From an uncultured Gemmatimonadales bacterium (GTDB lineage Bacteria; Gemmatimonadota; Gemmatimonadetes; Gemmatimonadales; GWC2-71-9), in the NCBI GenBank assembly GCA_947259405.1, contig CAMYLY010000004.1:347120-411119 (forward strand): DNA of 64,000 bases, given 5' to 3'. The position numbers were made by a program, and so were the translations under genes. The notes beneath the pieces were generated by a model that searched no databases, had not been told where the DNA came from, and saw nothing but the letters and a program-made list of their open reading frames with translations. Positions 1 through 6,918 of this stretch are shown piece by piece. Within the stretch, counting starts at the first letter, position 1. Each line of letters begins with the position of its first letter.

Positions 1-8
1 GGTGGCGG

Positions 9-31
9 TGTAACCTGTTCTTTGGGTTACA
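9..31. other. Perfect 7-bp inverted repeat upstream of rnd
   Basis: TGTAACC (9-15) and GGTTACA (25-31) flank a 9-nt loop. It lies about 50 bases before the RNase D start and could be an operator or the end of an upstream terminator. There is no T-run. A TTGACA follows at 54-59 but has no -10 at a suitable distance, so I do not call a promoter. Confidence 0.3.
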
Positions 32-81
32 TTTACATGTTTTTCCACACATCTTGACACCGTTGTAGAAAAGATACGGGC

Positions 82-1212
82 GTGTCTCTTGAACTGATCC
101 AGACTGAACGCCAGCTCTCGAACGCTGGCGAACGGCTCGCTCGAGAGCCGAGCTTGGCGCTCGACACCGAATCAGCGTCCTTCCATCGGTACGTAGACCG
201 TGTCTACCTCATCCAGATCAGCTCAGGTACAGAAACGGTGCTGGTTGACCCCCTGGCCGTCGAGGACCTGGCACCAATTGGCGGCCTGCTGGAAGCTCCA
301 AACACGGAGGTCGTTTTCCATGACGCGGATTACGACCTCAGAACGCTCGATCGGGATTACGGCTTCCGCGCCAGACGACTCTTCGACACCCGGGTAGCAG
401 CCCAATTTGCCGGTGAGGAGTCGGTAGGTCTCGCTGCTCTGCTCGAGAAGTATTTCGGCGTCAGACTCAACAAGAAGCTCCAACGTGCAGACTGGTCGGT
501 CCGCCCATTGACCGACGAGATGATCGCCTATGCCGCGGATGATACCCGACACTTGATCGAGCTCAAGGACCTTCTGCACGCCCGGCTCGAAGAGCTAGGC
601 CGGCTCGCGTGGGCCAATGAGGAGTTCGCCAGACTCGAGGACGTGCGTTGGCCTGACACCTCAGATGAGGATGCCTACCTGCGCGTGAAGGGGTCCCGTA
701 CGCTCACGCCGCGCCAACGGGCCGTGCTTCGTGCGACCTACGAGTGGCGTGACTCGAAGGCTCGCGAGTTGGACCGAGCCCCTTTCCGGATCATGACCAA
801 CGCCGTGCTGAGCGAAATTGCCAAGACCCCGCCCACCACAGCGAGTGACCTCAAGAAGATCAAAAGCCTGCCGCGCATGGCCGCCGGTCGTTGGGCGCGG
901 GAGCTCATCGGAGTGGTCCGGACCGCGCTCGACGTCCCAGAAGACCAGCTCCCCAAGATCCAGCGGCGAAAACGCCCGAGATATGATGCCAGCTACGATC
1001 GTCGGCTCGAGCAACTCAAGGACCTCCGGAACCAGCGAGCGCTAGTAGTGGGGATCGACCCAGGCTTACTGTGCCCGAACGGAACGCTTCAAGCTGTTGC
1101 GAGGTTGGCTGCCGATGGGGACCTCCGCATAGACGAGGTGCCCGAGTTACGCCGTTGGCAACGCGAAGTGCTTGGAGACGGCGCCATTGGGGCGGCCGCC
1201 GCTGCCGATTAA
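82..1212 (+). CDS. rnd: Ribonuclease D (3'-5' exoribonuclease, HRDC domain)
   Basis: DEDDy exonuclease that trims the 3' ends of tRNA and other stable RNA in the cytoplasm. Seen: ExoI motif LALDTES near residue 26, ExoII with HDADYD near 80, and ExoIII with YAADD near 155, which supply the four acidic metal ligands and the tyrosine. An HRDC nucleic-acid-binding domain follows at about 210-285. The 376-aa length fits the family. The start is GTG at 82; no in-frame ATG explains the conserved N-terminus better. The stop overlaps the stop of the convergent MIP18-like gene by two bases, leaving no room for a terminator between them. Confidence 0.9.
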   Translation: MSLELIQTERQLSNAGERLAREPSLALDTESASFHRYVDRVYLIQISSGTETVLVDPLAVEDLAPIGGLLEAPNTEVVFHDADYDLRTLDRDYGFRARRLFDTRVAAQFAGEESVGLAALLEKYFGVRLNKKLQRADWSVRPLTDEMIAYAADDTRHLIELKDLLHARLEELGRLAWANEEFARLEDVRWPDTSDEDAYLRVKGSRTLTPRQRAVLRATYEWRDSKARELDRAPFRIMTNAVLSEIAKTPPTTASDLKKIKSLPRMAAGRWARELIGVVRTALDVPEDQLPKIQRRKRPRYDASYDRRLEQLKDLRNQRALVVGIDPGLLCPNGTLQAVARLAADGDLRIDEVPELRRWQREVLGDGAIGAAAAAD

Positions 1213-1538
1213 AAACCCAGGAACGCGCGGACCTTAGGATCGATCCGCTCGGGCGTCCAATAGGGCTCCCACACGAGCTCGACCTTGGCCTCGTCGACCC
1301 CTTCAAGGTCTCGAACGGCCTGCTCCGATTCGCCCAAGATTTGCGGACCCACCGGACATCCGGGCGATGTGAGGGTCATGCGGACCGTAACAGCGGCGCC
1401 TTCGACCTCGATGTCGTAGACCAAGCCGAGGTCGACGATGTTCATCCCCACTTCCGGGTCCTTCACCTTCCGGAGCGCGTCCCGGACGGTGGCTTCGTCG
1501 GGTGCAGTTCGATCACTGGCCGACTGGCTTTCGTTCAT
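1209..1538 (-). CDS. MIP18/DUF59 family Fe-S assembly protein (SufT/PaaD-like)
   Basis: Small cytoplasmic protein of the DUF59 family, which supports iron-sulfur cluster maturation or insertion (SufT, PaaD, CIA2). The 109 aa contain the family signature: an N-terminal helix with VRDALRKVKDPEVG, then NIVDLGLVYDIEVEG, then a reactive cysteine in TLTSPGCPVG near residue 80. No suf genes are adjacent, so the exact partner is unknown. It is the last gene of a minus-strand run of four (matrixin, serine hydrolase, DCC protein, this gene) and lies 20 bases after the DCC gene. Confidence 0.8.
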   Translation of the reverse strand: MNESQSASDRTAPDEATVRDALRKVKDPEVGMNIVDLGLVYDIEVEGAAVTVRMTLTSPGCPVGPQILGESEQAVRDLEGVDEAKVELVWEPYWTPERIDPKVRAFLGF

Positions 1539-1558
1539 CTGAATAACTTACTCAGCGA

Positions 1559-1966
1559 TCACGCTTCTTCCGAGACCGGCCCCCAGCGGCGCGCGACCCA
1601 TCGATACACCCGTTCGCCAATCGGCATCACTCCCGGGATGGACGACAGTGCCAGTAGGACCTTCCCGCCGCGCACATAGCGACAGTACTCTCGAGCTGCG
1701 GCGGCACCGGCGTACACCGCGCCGTCCGGCCGAACTACATGCATGGCCAACCCGAGTTCCTGTGGCGAGCGGCCGCTGACCGTGACGGCTGCTGGCTCCT
1801 GTAACGGCACGAAGCGGAGGACGCCGCGGTGATCCCAGCGACGCGCGCGGCCCACCCACCGGCGACAGAAACCACACGTATCATCGTAGATCAGCGTCGG
1901 GTGCAGCGGCGGATTGGGCGTATCGCCAACCCTCCCCGCGGCTAGCACGAGGGCGCGCGGCCGCAC
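1559..1966 (-). CDS. DCC family thiol-disulfide oxidoreductase-like protein (DUF393)
   Basis: The DxxCxxC motif that names the family is visible as YDDTCGFCRRWV, with C31 and C34 in the 135-aa reading. LRFVPLQEP follows, as in DUF393 proteins. The family is predicted to be thioredoxin-like, but the physiological substrate is not known. The start used is GTG at 1966, which overlaps the end of the serine hydrolase by 25 bases. A later start close to LIYDD is possible because the first 20 residues are not conserved. Probably co-transcribed with its neighbours. Confidence 0.75.
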   Translation of the reverse strand: MRPRALVLAAGRVGDTPNPPLHPTLIYDDTCGFCRRWVGRARRWDHRGVLRFVPLQEPAAVTVSGRSPQELGLAMHVVRPDGAVYAGAAAAREYCRYVRGGKVLLALSSIPGVMPIGERVYRWVARRWGPVSEEA

Positions 1967-3060
1967 GCCTCGTATCTGAGGTCGACAGCCGCATCGGCGA
2001 GCGCGCCTCGGACGCGTTTCAGCACGCTGATCGAGCGGTTGGTCCGGGGAGCGAACACGCGGTTAGTGAGCAGCACGACGAACACGTCCCGCTCAGGATC
2101 GATCCAGATCGAAGTACCGGTGAACCCGGTGTGGCCAAAGGTCGCCGGGGACATCCGAGAGCCGGTGTTGTCAGATTGGGTGGTGTCTCGCATCTCCCAG
2201 CCGAGGGCTCTGTTTCCTGGACCCCGTCGACTGAAATGCGCGATCATCCCCGTGCGGAACACGACCGCCTCACCGAACCGGCCCTGACCCAACCACATCA
2301 TCGCGTAGCGCGCCAGGTCCATGCCCGTCCCGTACAACCCTGCGTGACCCGAGACGCCTCCCAGTCGAACGGCATTCTGATCGTGCAGCTCCCCGGTGAT
2401 AACGTGCCCCCGCCAGAGCCCAACCGGCGCCATGCGGTCACGTTCTGTCGGCGGCGGTGTGAACATCGTCGATCGCATGCCGAGGGGCGCGAATGCTGCC
2501 TCCACGGCAAACGCGGCGAGCGACGCTTCGCTCACGCTTTCCACCACCCAGCCCAGCAACATCGCATTGAGATCGCTGTATTCCACACGCTCTGCGGGGG
2601 ACCAGCGCAGCGGCTCCGACAACACTCGCGCTCGTGCCTCCTCAACAGAACTTGTCTCTGTGTTGAGCGGGAGAAACGCGCGCATACCGCTCCGATGCTC
2701 GAGCAAATGACGCACCGTGACCCGGTGTTTCCCCTGACCAACGAACTCTGGAACGTAGTACTGCACCGCCGAATCCAGACTCAGCCGCCCTCGCTCGACG
2801 AGTCGCATCACGGCAGGCAACGTTGCCGTCACCTTGGTCAGCGACGCTAGATCGAACAGGGTCGAATCCGGATCGGGGATGGGGCTGTCGGGCTGCCACG
2901 TAAAATGTCCGAACCCTTGCGCGTGGAGGACCCGCTCGCGCGTCCCGATCACAACCACTGCCCCAGGAAACGCGCCGGCGTCGATTCCACCTTGAACGAT
3001 GGGCTCGATGCGCTGTTCCGCGCTGACCTGCAGCGCGAGAACGAGGATGGGCGCGAACAC
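1942..3060 (-). CDS. Serine hydrolase of the beta-lactamase/class C PBP family
   Basis: A 372-aa secreted serine hydrolase of the beta-lactamase family (PF00144: esterases, D-aminopeptidases, AmpC-like enzymes). Seen: a short hydrophobic N-terminal signal sequence, the SxxK nucleophile motif SLTK at 73-76, a Y-S-D-L-N motif at 161-165 in place of YxN, and HTGFTG near residue 300 as the third motif. Substrate cannot be read from sequence; such proteins are usually periplasmic or outer-membrane hydrolases rather than resistance enzymes. It starts 21 bases after the matrixin gene and overlaps the DCC gene. Confidence 0.85.
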   Translation of the reverse strand: MFAPILVLALQVSAEQRIEPIVQGGIDAGAFPGAVVVIGTRERVLHAQGFGHFTWQPDSPIPDPDSTLFDLASLTKVTATLPAVMRLVERGRLSLDSAVQYYVPEFVGQGKHRVTVRHLLEHRSGMRAFLPLNTETSSVEEARARVLSEPLRWSPAERVEYSDLNAMLLGWVVESVSEASLAAFAVEAAFAPLGMRSTMFTPPPTERDRMAPVGLWRGHVITGELHDQNAVRLGGVSGHAGLYGTGMDLARYAMMWLGQGRFGEAVVFRTGMIAHFSRRGPGNRALGWEMRDTTQSDNTGSRMSPATFGHTGFTGTSIWIDPERDVFVVLLTNRVFAPRTNRSISVLKRVRGALADAAVDLRYEACGRAPSC

Positions 3061-3081
3061 CGCTAGTGGAGCCGCGGCGGG

Positions 3082-3840
3082 CTACTGCGCGCCCGGGTCG
3101 CGGAGTGAACCCGGCTGGAGTGAATACAGCAGAGCAGCCGTTCGCAGATCGCGTGCCGTAAGATCGTGGACGCCCGGCGACGGGTGCATGAGATCGTCGA
3201 CGTGATCCGAATGGCCGATCCCCAGGAGGTGACCAATCTCGTGAAGTGCGACCGTGTACACCGCGTCTGTCGACAGGATAGCACCCTCGTTCGACAACGT
3301 CGCCAACGTGAGGGTCGCATTACGGATCCACCCGTGCGGATCCCACTGCACCTCGGCCTCACCGGTGCGGTCGCCCGGCAACCGCGAACGCCAGATCACC
3401 GTGACCTCGGCGGCCGCCGTGTCCGGTGTAAACCCAAAGCGAATGGGGACACCCGCAACTCGCTCCCATCGCGCAAACGCCTGGGACACAGCGCGCTTGA
3501 ATTCGGGTACATACCCGGGCGTGGTTACGGTGAGCGGGAAGTAAATCGCGATCGGGCGTGCGCTCCGGTTGGCCCACCGCACAAGCGTTGAATCCTGGCG
3601 CACGATGTACGGCAAGTAGGTCCTGCCCTGACCGATTGCGCGGCGTTTTCGGGCCCGATCGGCCCGGACGCTGTCAACCGCCAGCTCGCCTCCCTCGACC
3701 GCTGTGCGGGTAGACGCCTCCCGGGTAGCCGGGGTGTCCGGCTCGTGCAGCACGGCAAGCGCCACGAGGGCCACGCTGGCCAGGCCAAGAAGGGCAAAGA
3801 AGGGTCTCACGCCGTCAATATGAGCCGCCCCGGGTGGCAT
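3082..3840 (-). CDS. Matrixin-type zinc metalloprotease, secreted or membrane-anchored
   Basis: The zinc site HEIGHLLGIGH at residues 200-210 is the metzincin HExxHxxGxxH motif, followed by M218 as the probable Met-turn. A hydrophobic segment at about 12-31 acts as signal peptide or anchor, so the enzyme works outside the cytoplasm. Total length is 252 aa, with the catalytic domain at about 95-235. There is no clear cysteine-switch propeptide. It is the first gene of a four-gene minus-strand run and may be co-expressed with the secreted serine hydrolase after it. Substrate unknown. Confidence 0.85.
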   Translation of the reverse strand: MPPGAAHIDGVRPFFALLGLASVALVALAVLHEPDTPATREASTRTAVEGGELAVDSVRADRARKRRAIGQGRTYLPYIVRQDSTLVRWANRSARPIAIYFPLTVTTPGYVPEFKRAVSQAFARWERVAGVPIRFGFTPDTAAAEVTVIWRSRLPGDRTGEAEVQWDPHGWIRNATLTLATLSNEGAILSTDAVYTVALHEIGHLLGIGHSDHVDDLMHPSPGVHDLTARDLRTAALLYSLQPGSLRDPGAQ

Positions 3841-3972
3841 TGGAAAGCCGCTACCTCTATCATTCGGGCCTTTCGAGCCCTATACCTAAGAATGGCAACG
3901 CATTCCGAGCACGGACCCAGACGCCTCGCCCCCACCAACGGCAGGGCCTCCGCCTGAATTTTCGGCTGATTC

Positions 3973-6348
3973 ATGGCATTTCGACCAGCGCATTTCATCA
4001 TTCGGCACCGTTGGACGGTCATCGCCTTGTGGACGCTGCTGACTGTGTTGGCTGTGCCCCGGGCGGCCGTCGTGCACGAGGCGCTCTCTGTCGAAGGGGC
4101 GATGATCCCGGGCTCCGATTCCGAACGCGCCACGCAGACTATCCGTGACGCGTTCCCCTTGCCGGTAGCGGATTTCTTCGCGGTAACCATCACGGGCCCC
4201 ATCCCAATCGACAGCGCGCAGTACCTCGCGATCGTGGACTCCCTGAGCCGCTCCGCAACCGCGGAACCGTACGTCAGTCACGTCATTTCGTATCTCGATA
4301 CCCCTGATTCGACGCTCGTGAGCGTCGATCGGCGTTCAACCTTCATGGTGGCAGCGATTCGGACCAATTACGAAGGATCGAACACCGACTACGTCCCGGC
4401 CTTCCGTGAGGCAATCCACGGCACGCTTGAACGGATATCGTGGGCCACGGACTACAGCGCGAACGTGACGGGATCTCCGGCGCTGGACTACGACGTGCGG
4501 CAGGTGAGCAAGGAGGATACCGATCAGGGCGAACGACGCTCGCTCCCGTTCACGGCGATCGTCCTGGTCATGGCGTTCGGCGCGCTCCTGGCAGCGCTCC
4601 TGCCGCTGGGCATCGGCGTCACGGCCATTGTGACGTCCTTGGCGCTCGTCGAGGTAACTGCTGGGATCGTCCCGATGTCGGTCTTCGTGTTGACCATCGT
4701 CTCGATGGTCGGGTTGGGGGTGGGCATCGACTACTCCCTGCTCATGGTCACGCGATTCCGCGAGGAATTGAACCGAGGACACAGCGCGAAGCAGGCAGCG
4801 ATTCGCTCGATCGAGACTGCTGGTCGGGCCGTGGTCACCAGTGGCCTCACGGTGGTCGTTGGATTCGCATCACTGCTGATCACCCCACTCACAGAAACGC
4901 GCTCGGTGGGAATCGGAGGGCTGATCGTCGTGGGGGCCGCGGTGCTCCTGTCAGTCACCCTTCTTCCGGCCGCCCTCTCGCTGCTCGGGCGTGGCGTCGA
5001 CTGGCCGCGCTGGTTGGCCAAACGCCTGTCATGGTATCACGCGCCAACCGGTTGGGAGCGGTGGGCGCGCTGGTTGGGACATCACCCGTGGCGGGCCATC
5101 ATGCTCGGGCTCGTCGCCGTGGGCCTGATCTCCTACCCACTCATGCATATCAGAATCGGCCTCCCCCGCGCGGGGTGGTTCCCATCGAACACCGAATCCA
5201 ACGCAGGCGTGGAAGACCTGGAGCGGATTGGCGCGCAGGGTGTCCTGCAACCGGTACGCGTGGTGGTCCAGGCACCCGAGAACGATCGGATCGTGTCCTC
5301 GCGCTACCTCCGCGGCCTACGCCGTCTTTCCGACTCGGTTCGGGCTGACCCTCGCGTCGCAAACGTCCGTAGCGTTGTGGACATACAGCCCCGCATGTCT
5401 GCACTGCGATACACGATGCTGTATTCCAATCTCGAAACCGCACGAGCGCGAGCCCCGGAGTTCTACGCAGCGTATCTCGCAGAGGACGCCCGCACGACCT
5501 TGTTCGACGTATTCCTATCAGACACGACGAGTATTACGAGTTCGATGGATGTCGTCCGTCGCATCCGTGCAATTGCTGACTCGGGCATCCGTGGACTGGA
5601 TTCGACCATGATCTTCGTGGGCGGATTTCACGCGTCGGGCGTCGATCTGCAGGATCGCCTGCTCGCGCAATTCCCGACCGTGATCATGCTCGTGTTGATC
5701 AGCACGGCGGTGATGTTGGCCATCGCGTTTCGCTCCGTGCTGGTACCCCTGAAGGCCATCGTCATGAACGCCTTGTCGGTGGCAGCGACCTTTGGTGTTG
5801 TCGTACTGGTGTTTCAGGAAGGCGTGGGCAGTTCGCTTCTCGGTTTGGATGGGCCGACGGAAGCGGTATTTGTCGTCGTTCCGGTGCTGGTCTTTGCTGT
5901 CGTGTTCGGCCTCAGTATGGACTACGAGGTCTTTCTTCTTTCGCGCATCAAGGAATCGTTTGTACGAACCGGCCGCAATGACCAAGCCACGATGGAAGGA
6001 TTAACGGCCACAGCATCGGTCATCACGAGTGCCGCGGCCATCATGGTGATTGTGTTCGGGACCTTTGCGTTCTCTCGGGTGCTCGCCGCTCAGATGCTTG
6101 GATTCGGTCTCGCCGTGGCGGTACTGCTCGATGCGACCTTGATCCGGATGGTGTTGGTGCCGGCCTTCATGCACATCGCTGGGCGCTGGAACTGGTGGCC
6201 CGGTATCCGACGGCGGCAGGTCCCACGCGAGTCTCGGACGGCTACGCCATCTCCACCTGCTCAGCCAGCCGTTGCGCCCGCAGCAGCCGGTCACCCTTCA
6301 GGTCCCAATGCCACGCCGGCATCCGCCGACCAGTCTCAGGATGCTTGA
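3973..6348 (+). CDS. MMPL/RND-family transporter
   Basis: A 791-aa inner-membrane protein with two repeats, each a large periplasmic loop plus a cluster of membrane helices. Each repeat carries the RND/MMPL signature: GIDYSLLMVTRFREE near residue 258 and SMDYEVFLLSRIKE near 650. The family exports lipids, hopanoids or hydrophobic compounds using the proton gradient. The C-terminal 45 residues are a Pro/Ala-rich low-complexity tail. The last 107 bases overlap the end of a minus-strand small gene, so the tail may not be under strong selection. Stands alone on the plus strand. Confidence 0.88.
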   Translation: MAFRPAHFIIRHRWTVIALWTLLTVLAVPRAAVVHEALSVEGAMIPGSDSERATQTIRDAFPLPVADFFAVTITGPIPIDSAQYLAIVDSLSRSATAEPYVSHVISYLDTPDSTLVSVDRRSTFMVAAIRTNYEGSNTDYVPAFREAIHGTLERISWATDYSANVTGSPALDYDVRQVSKEDTDQGERRSLPFTAIVLVMAFGALLAALLPLGIGVTAIVTSLALVEVTAGIVPMSVFVLTIVSMVGLGVGIDYSLLMVTRFREELNRGHSAKQAAIRSIETAGRAVVTSGLTVVVGFASLLITPLTETRSVGIGGLIVVGAAVLLSVTLLPAALSLLGRGVDWPRWLAKRLSWYHAPTGWERWARWLGHHPWRAIMLGLVAVGLISYPLMHIRIGLPRAGWFPSNTESNAGVEDLERIGAQGVLQPVRVVVQAPENDRIVSSRYLRGLRRLSDSVRADPRVANVRSVVDIQPRMSALRYTMLYSNLETARARAPEFYAAYLAEDARTTLFDVFLSDTTSITSSMDVVRRIRAIADSGIRGLDSTMIFVGGFHASGVDLQDRLLAQFPTVIMLVLISTAVMLAIAFRSVLVPLKAIVMNALSVAATFGVVVLVFQEGVGSSLLGLDGPTEAVFVVVPVLVFAVVFGLSMDYEVFLLSRIKESFVRTGRNDQATMEGLTATASVITSAAAIMVIVFGTFAFSRVLAAQMLGFGLAVAVLLDATLIRMVLVPAFMHIAGRWNWWPGIRRRQVPRESRTATPSPPAQPAVAPAAAGHPSGPNATPASADQSQDA

Positions 6349-6535
6349 GCGGACGGTACTGTAGCCAGCGCTCCGTCATGTCCAGCATCAGGCCCGCGGT
6401 CAGCAGCGCCTCTCGGTCCGCTGACACGAGGTGGGCCCACTGTTCTCCCCGCAACACGAACGGGTGAAGCCACAAGCCTCCGTCGAGCGCGTGAAGCACG
6501 CCGTGGCGCCACAACCGGTACTTGCGCCAGGTCAC
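6242..6535 (-). CDS. Hypothetical tryptophan-rich protein translationally coupled to the prepilin
   Basis: I do not recognise this 97-aa protein. It starts at GTG 6535, and the GTGA overlaps the TGA of the prepilin gene, a coupling typical of real gene pairs. It has seven tryptophans (as in RWLQ and AWHWD), many charged residues, and no signal or membrane segment. Its last 107 bases overlap the 3' end of the convergent MMPL gene. The alternative is that only the MMPL tail is real, but the ordered composition and the coupled start favour a gene. Confidence 0.55.
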   Translation of the reverse strand: MTWRKYRLWRHGVLHALDGGLWLHPFVLRGEQWAHLVSADREALLTAGLMLDMTERWLQYRPLKHPETGRRMPAWHWDLKGDRLLRAQRLAEQVEMA

Positions 6536-6918
6536 CCACACGCGATCACCCCGGGAGTGGTGGCTAAGCCGACGGGCGCGGCACCCGGCACGAACATGTA
6601 GCACAGCACGGAGGTCGCCGAGTGCGATGCTGTCGCAGCCCAACCCGCCACAGTTGCCTCGTTGACGGTGATCTGCGTGCCGGTGGAAAGCTGATACCCA
6701 CGGGCCTGTAAGGCAGTCGTGTCCGCCGCGTAGACGTCGTTGTCGTAGTGAAACGATTCCTGAGCGATCGCAAAGTTCCGAAGGTCTGATTTGAGTACGC
6801 CAGTGAACACGCGCTGCCTGACTGACCCCAACTGCACAACGGCGATGCCGGCCAACAGTGTGAACAGCGTGAAGGCCACCAGCAGTTCGACGAACGAGAA
6901 TCCGTTACGCTTTCGCAT
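6532..6918 (-). CDS. Type IV prepilin-like / type II secretion pseudopilin
   Basis: The 128-aa protein begins RKRNGFSFVELLVAFTLF: a short basic leader, G before the cleavage site, F+1, E+5 and a hydrophobic helix. This is the class III prepilin signal processed by prepilin peptidase (PilD). The rest is a small globular domain with two cysteines, resembling PilE/GspG-type minor pilins. The start chosen is ATG 6918, just before the leader; an upstream in-frame ATG at 6942 lies inside polA and would add eight unneeded residues. It overlaps the polA stop by 14 bases. No other pilus genes are in the window. Confidence 0.85.
   Translation of the reverse strand: MRKRNGFSFVELLVAFTLFTLLAGIAVVQLGSVRQRVFTGVLKSDLRNFAIAQESFHYDNDVYAADTTALQARGYQLSTGTQITVNEATVAGWAATASHSATSVLCYMFVPGAAPVGLATTPGVIACG

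Noticed and set aside
40..50. TTTTCCACA at the left edge as part of an origin
   Set aside because: A single box with no others nearby and 19 kb from dnaA; the dnaA-dnaN spacer is a far better origin.
54..81. TTGACA as rnd promoter
   Set aside because: No -10 box at 16-18 bases; AAGATA lies only 11 bases away.
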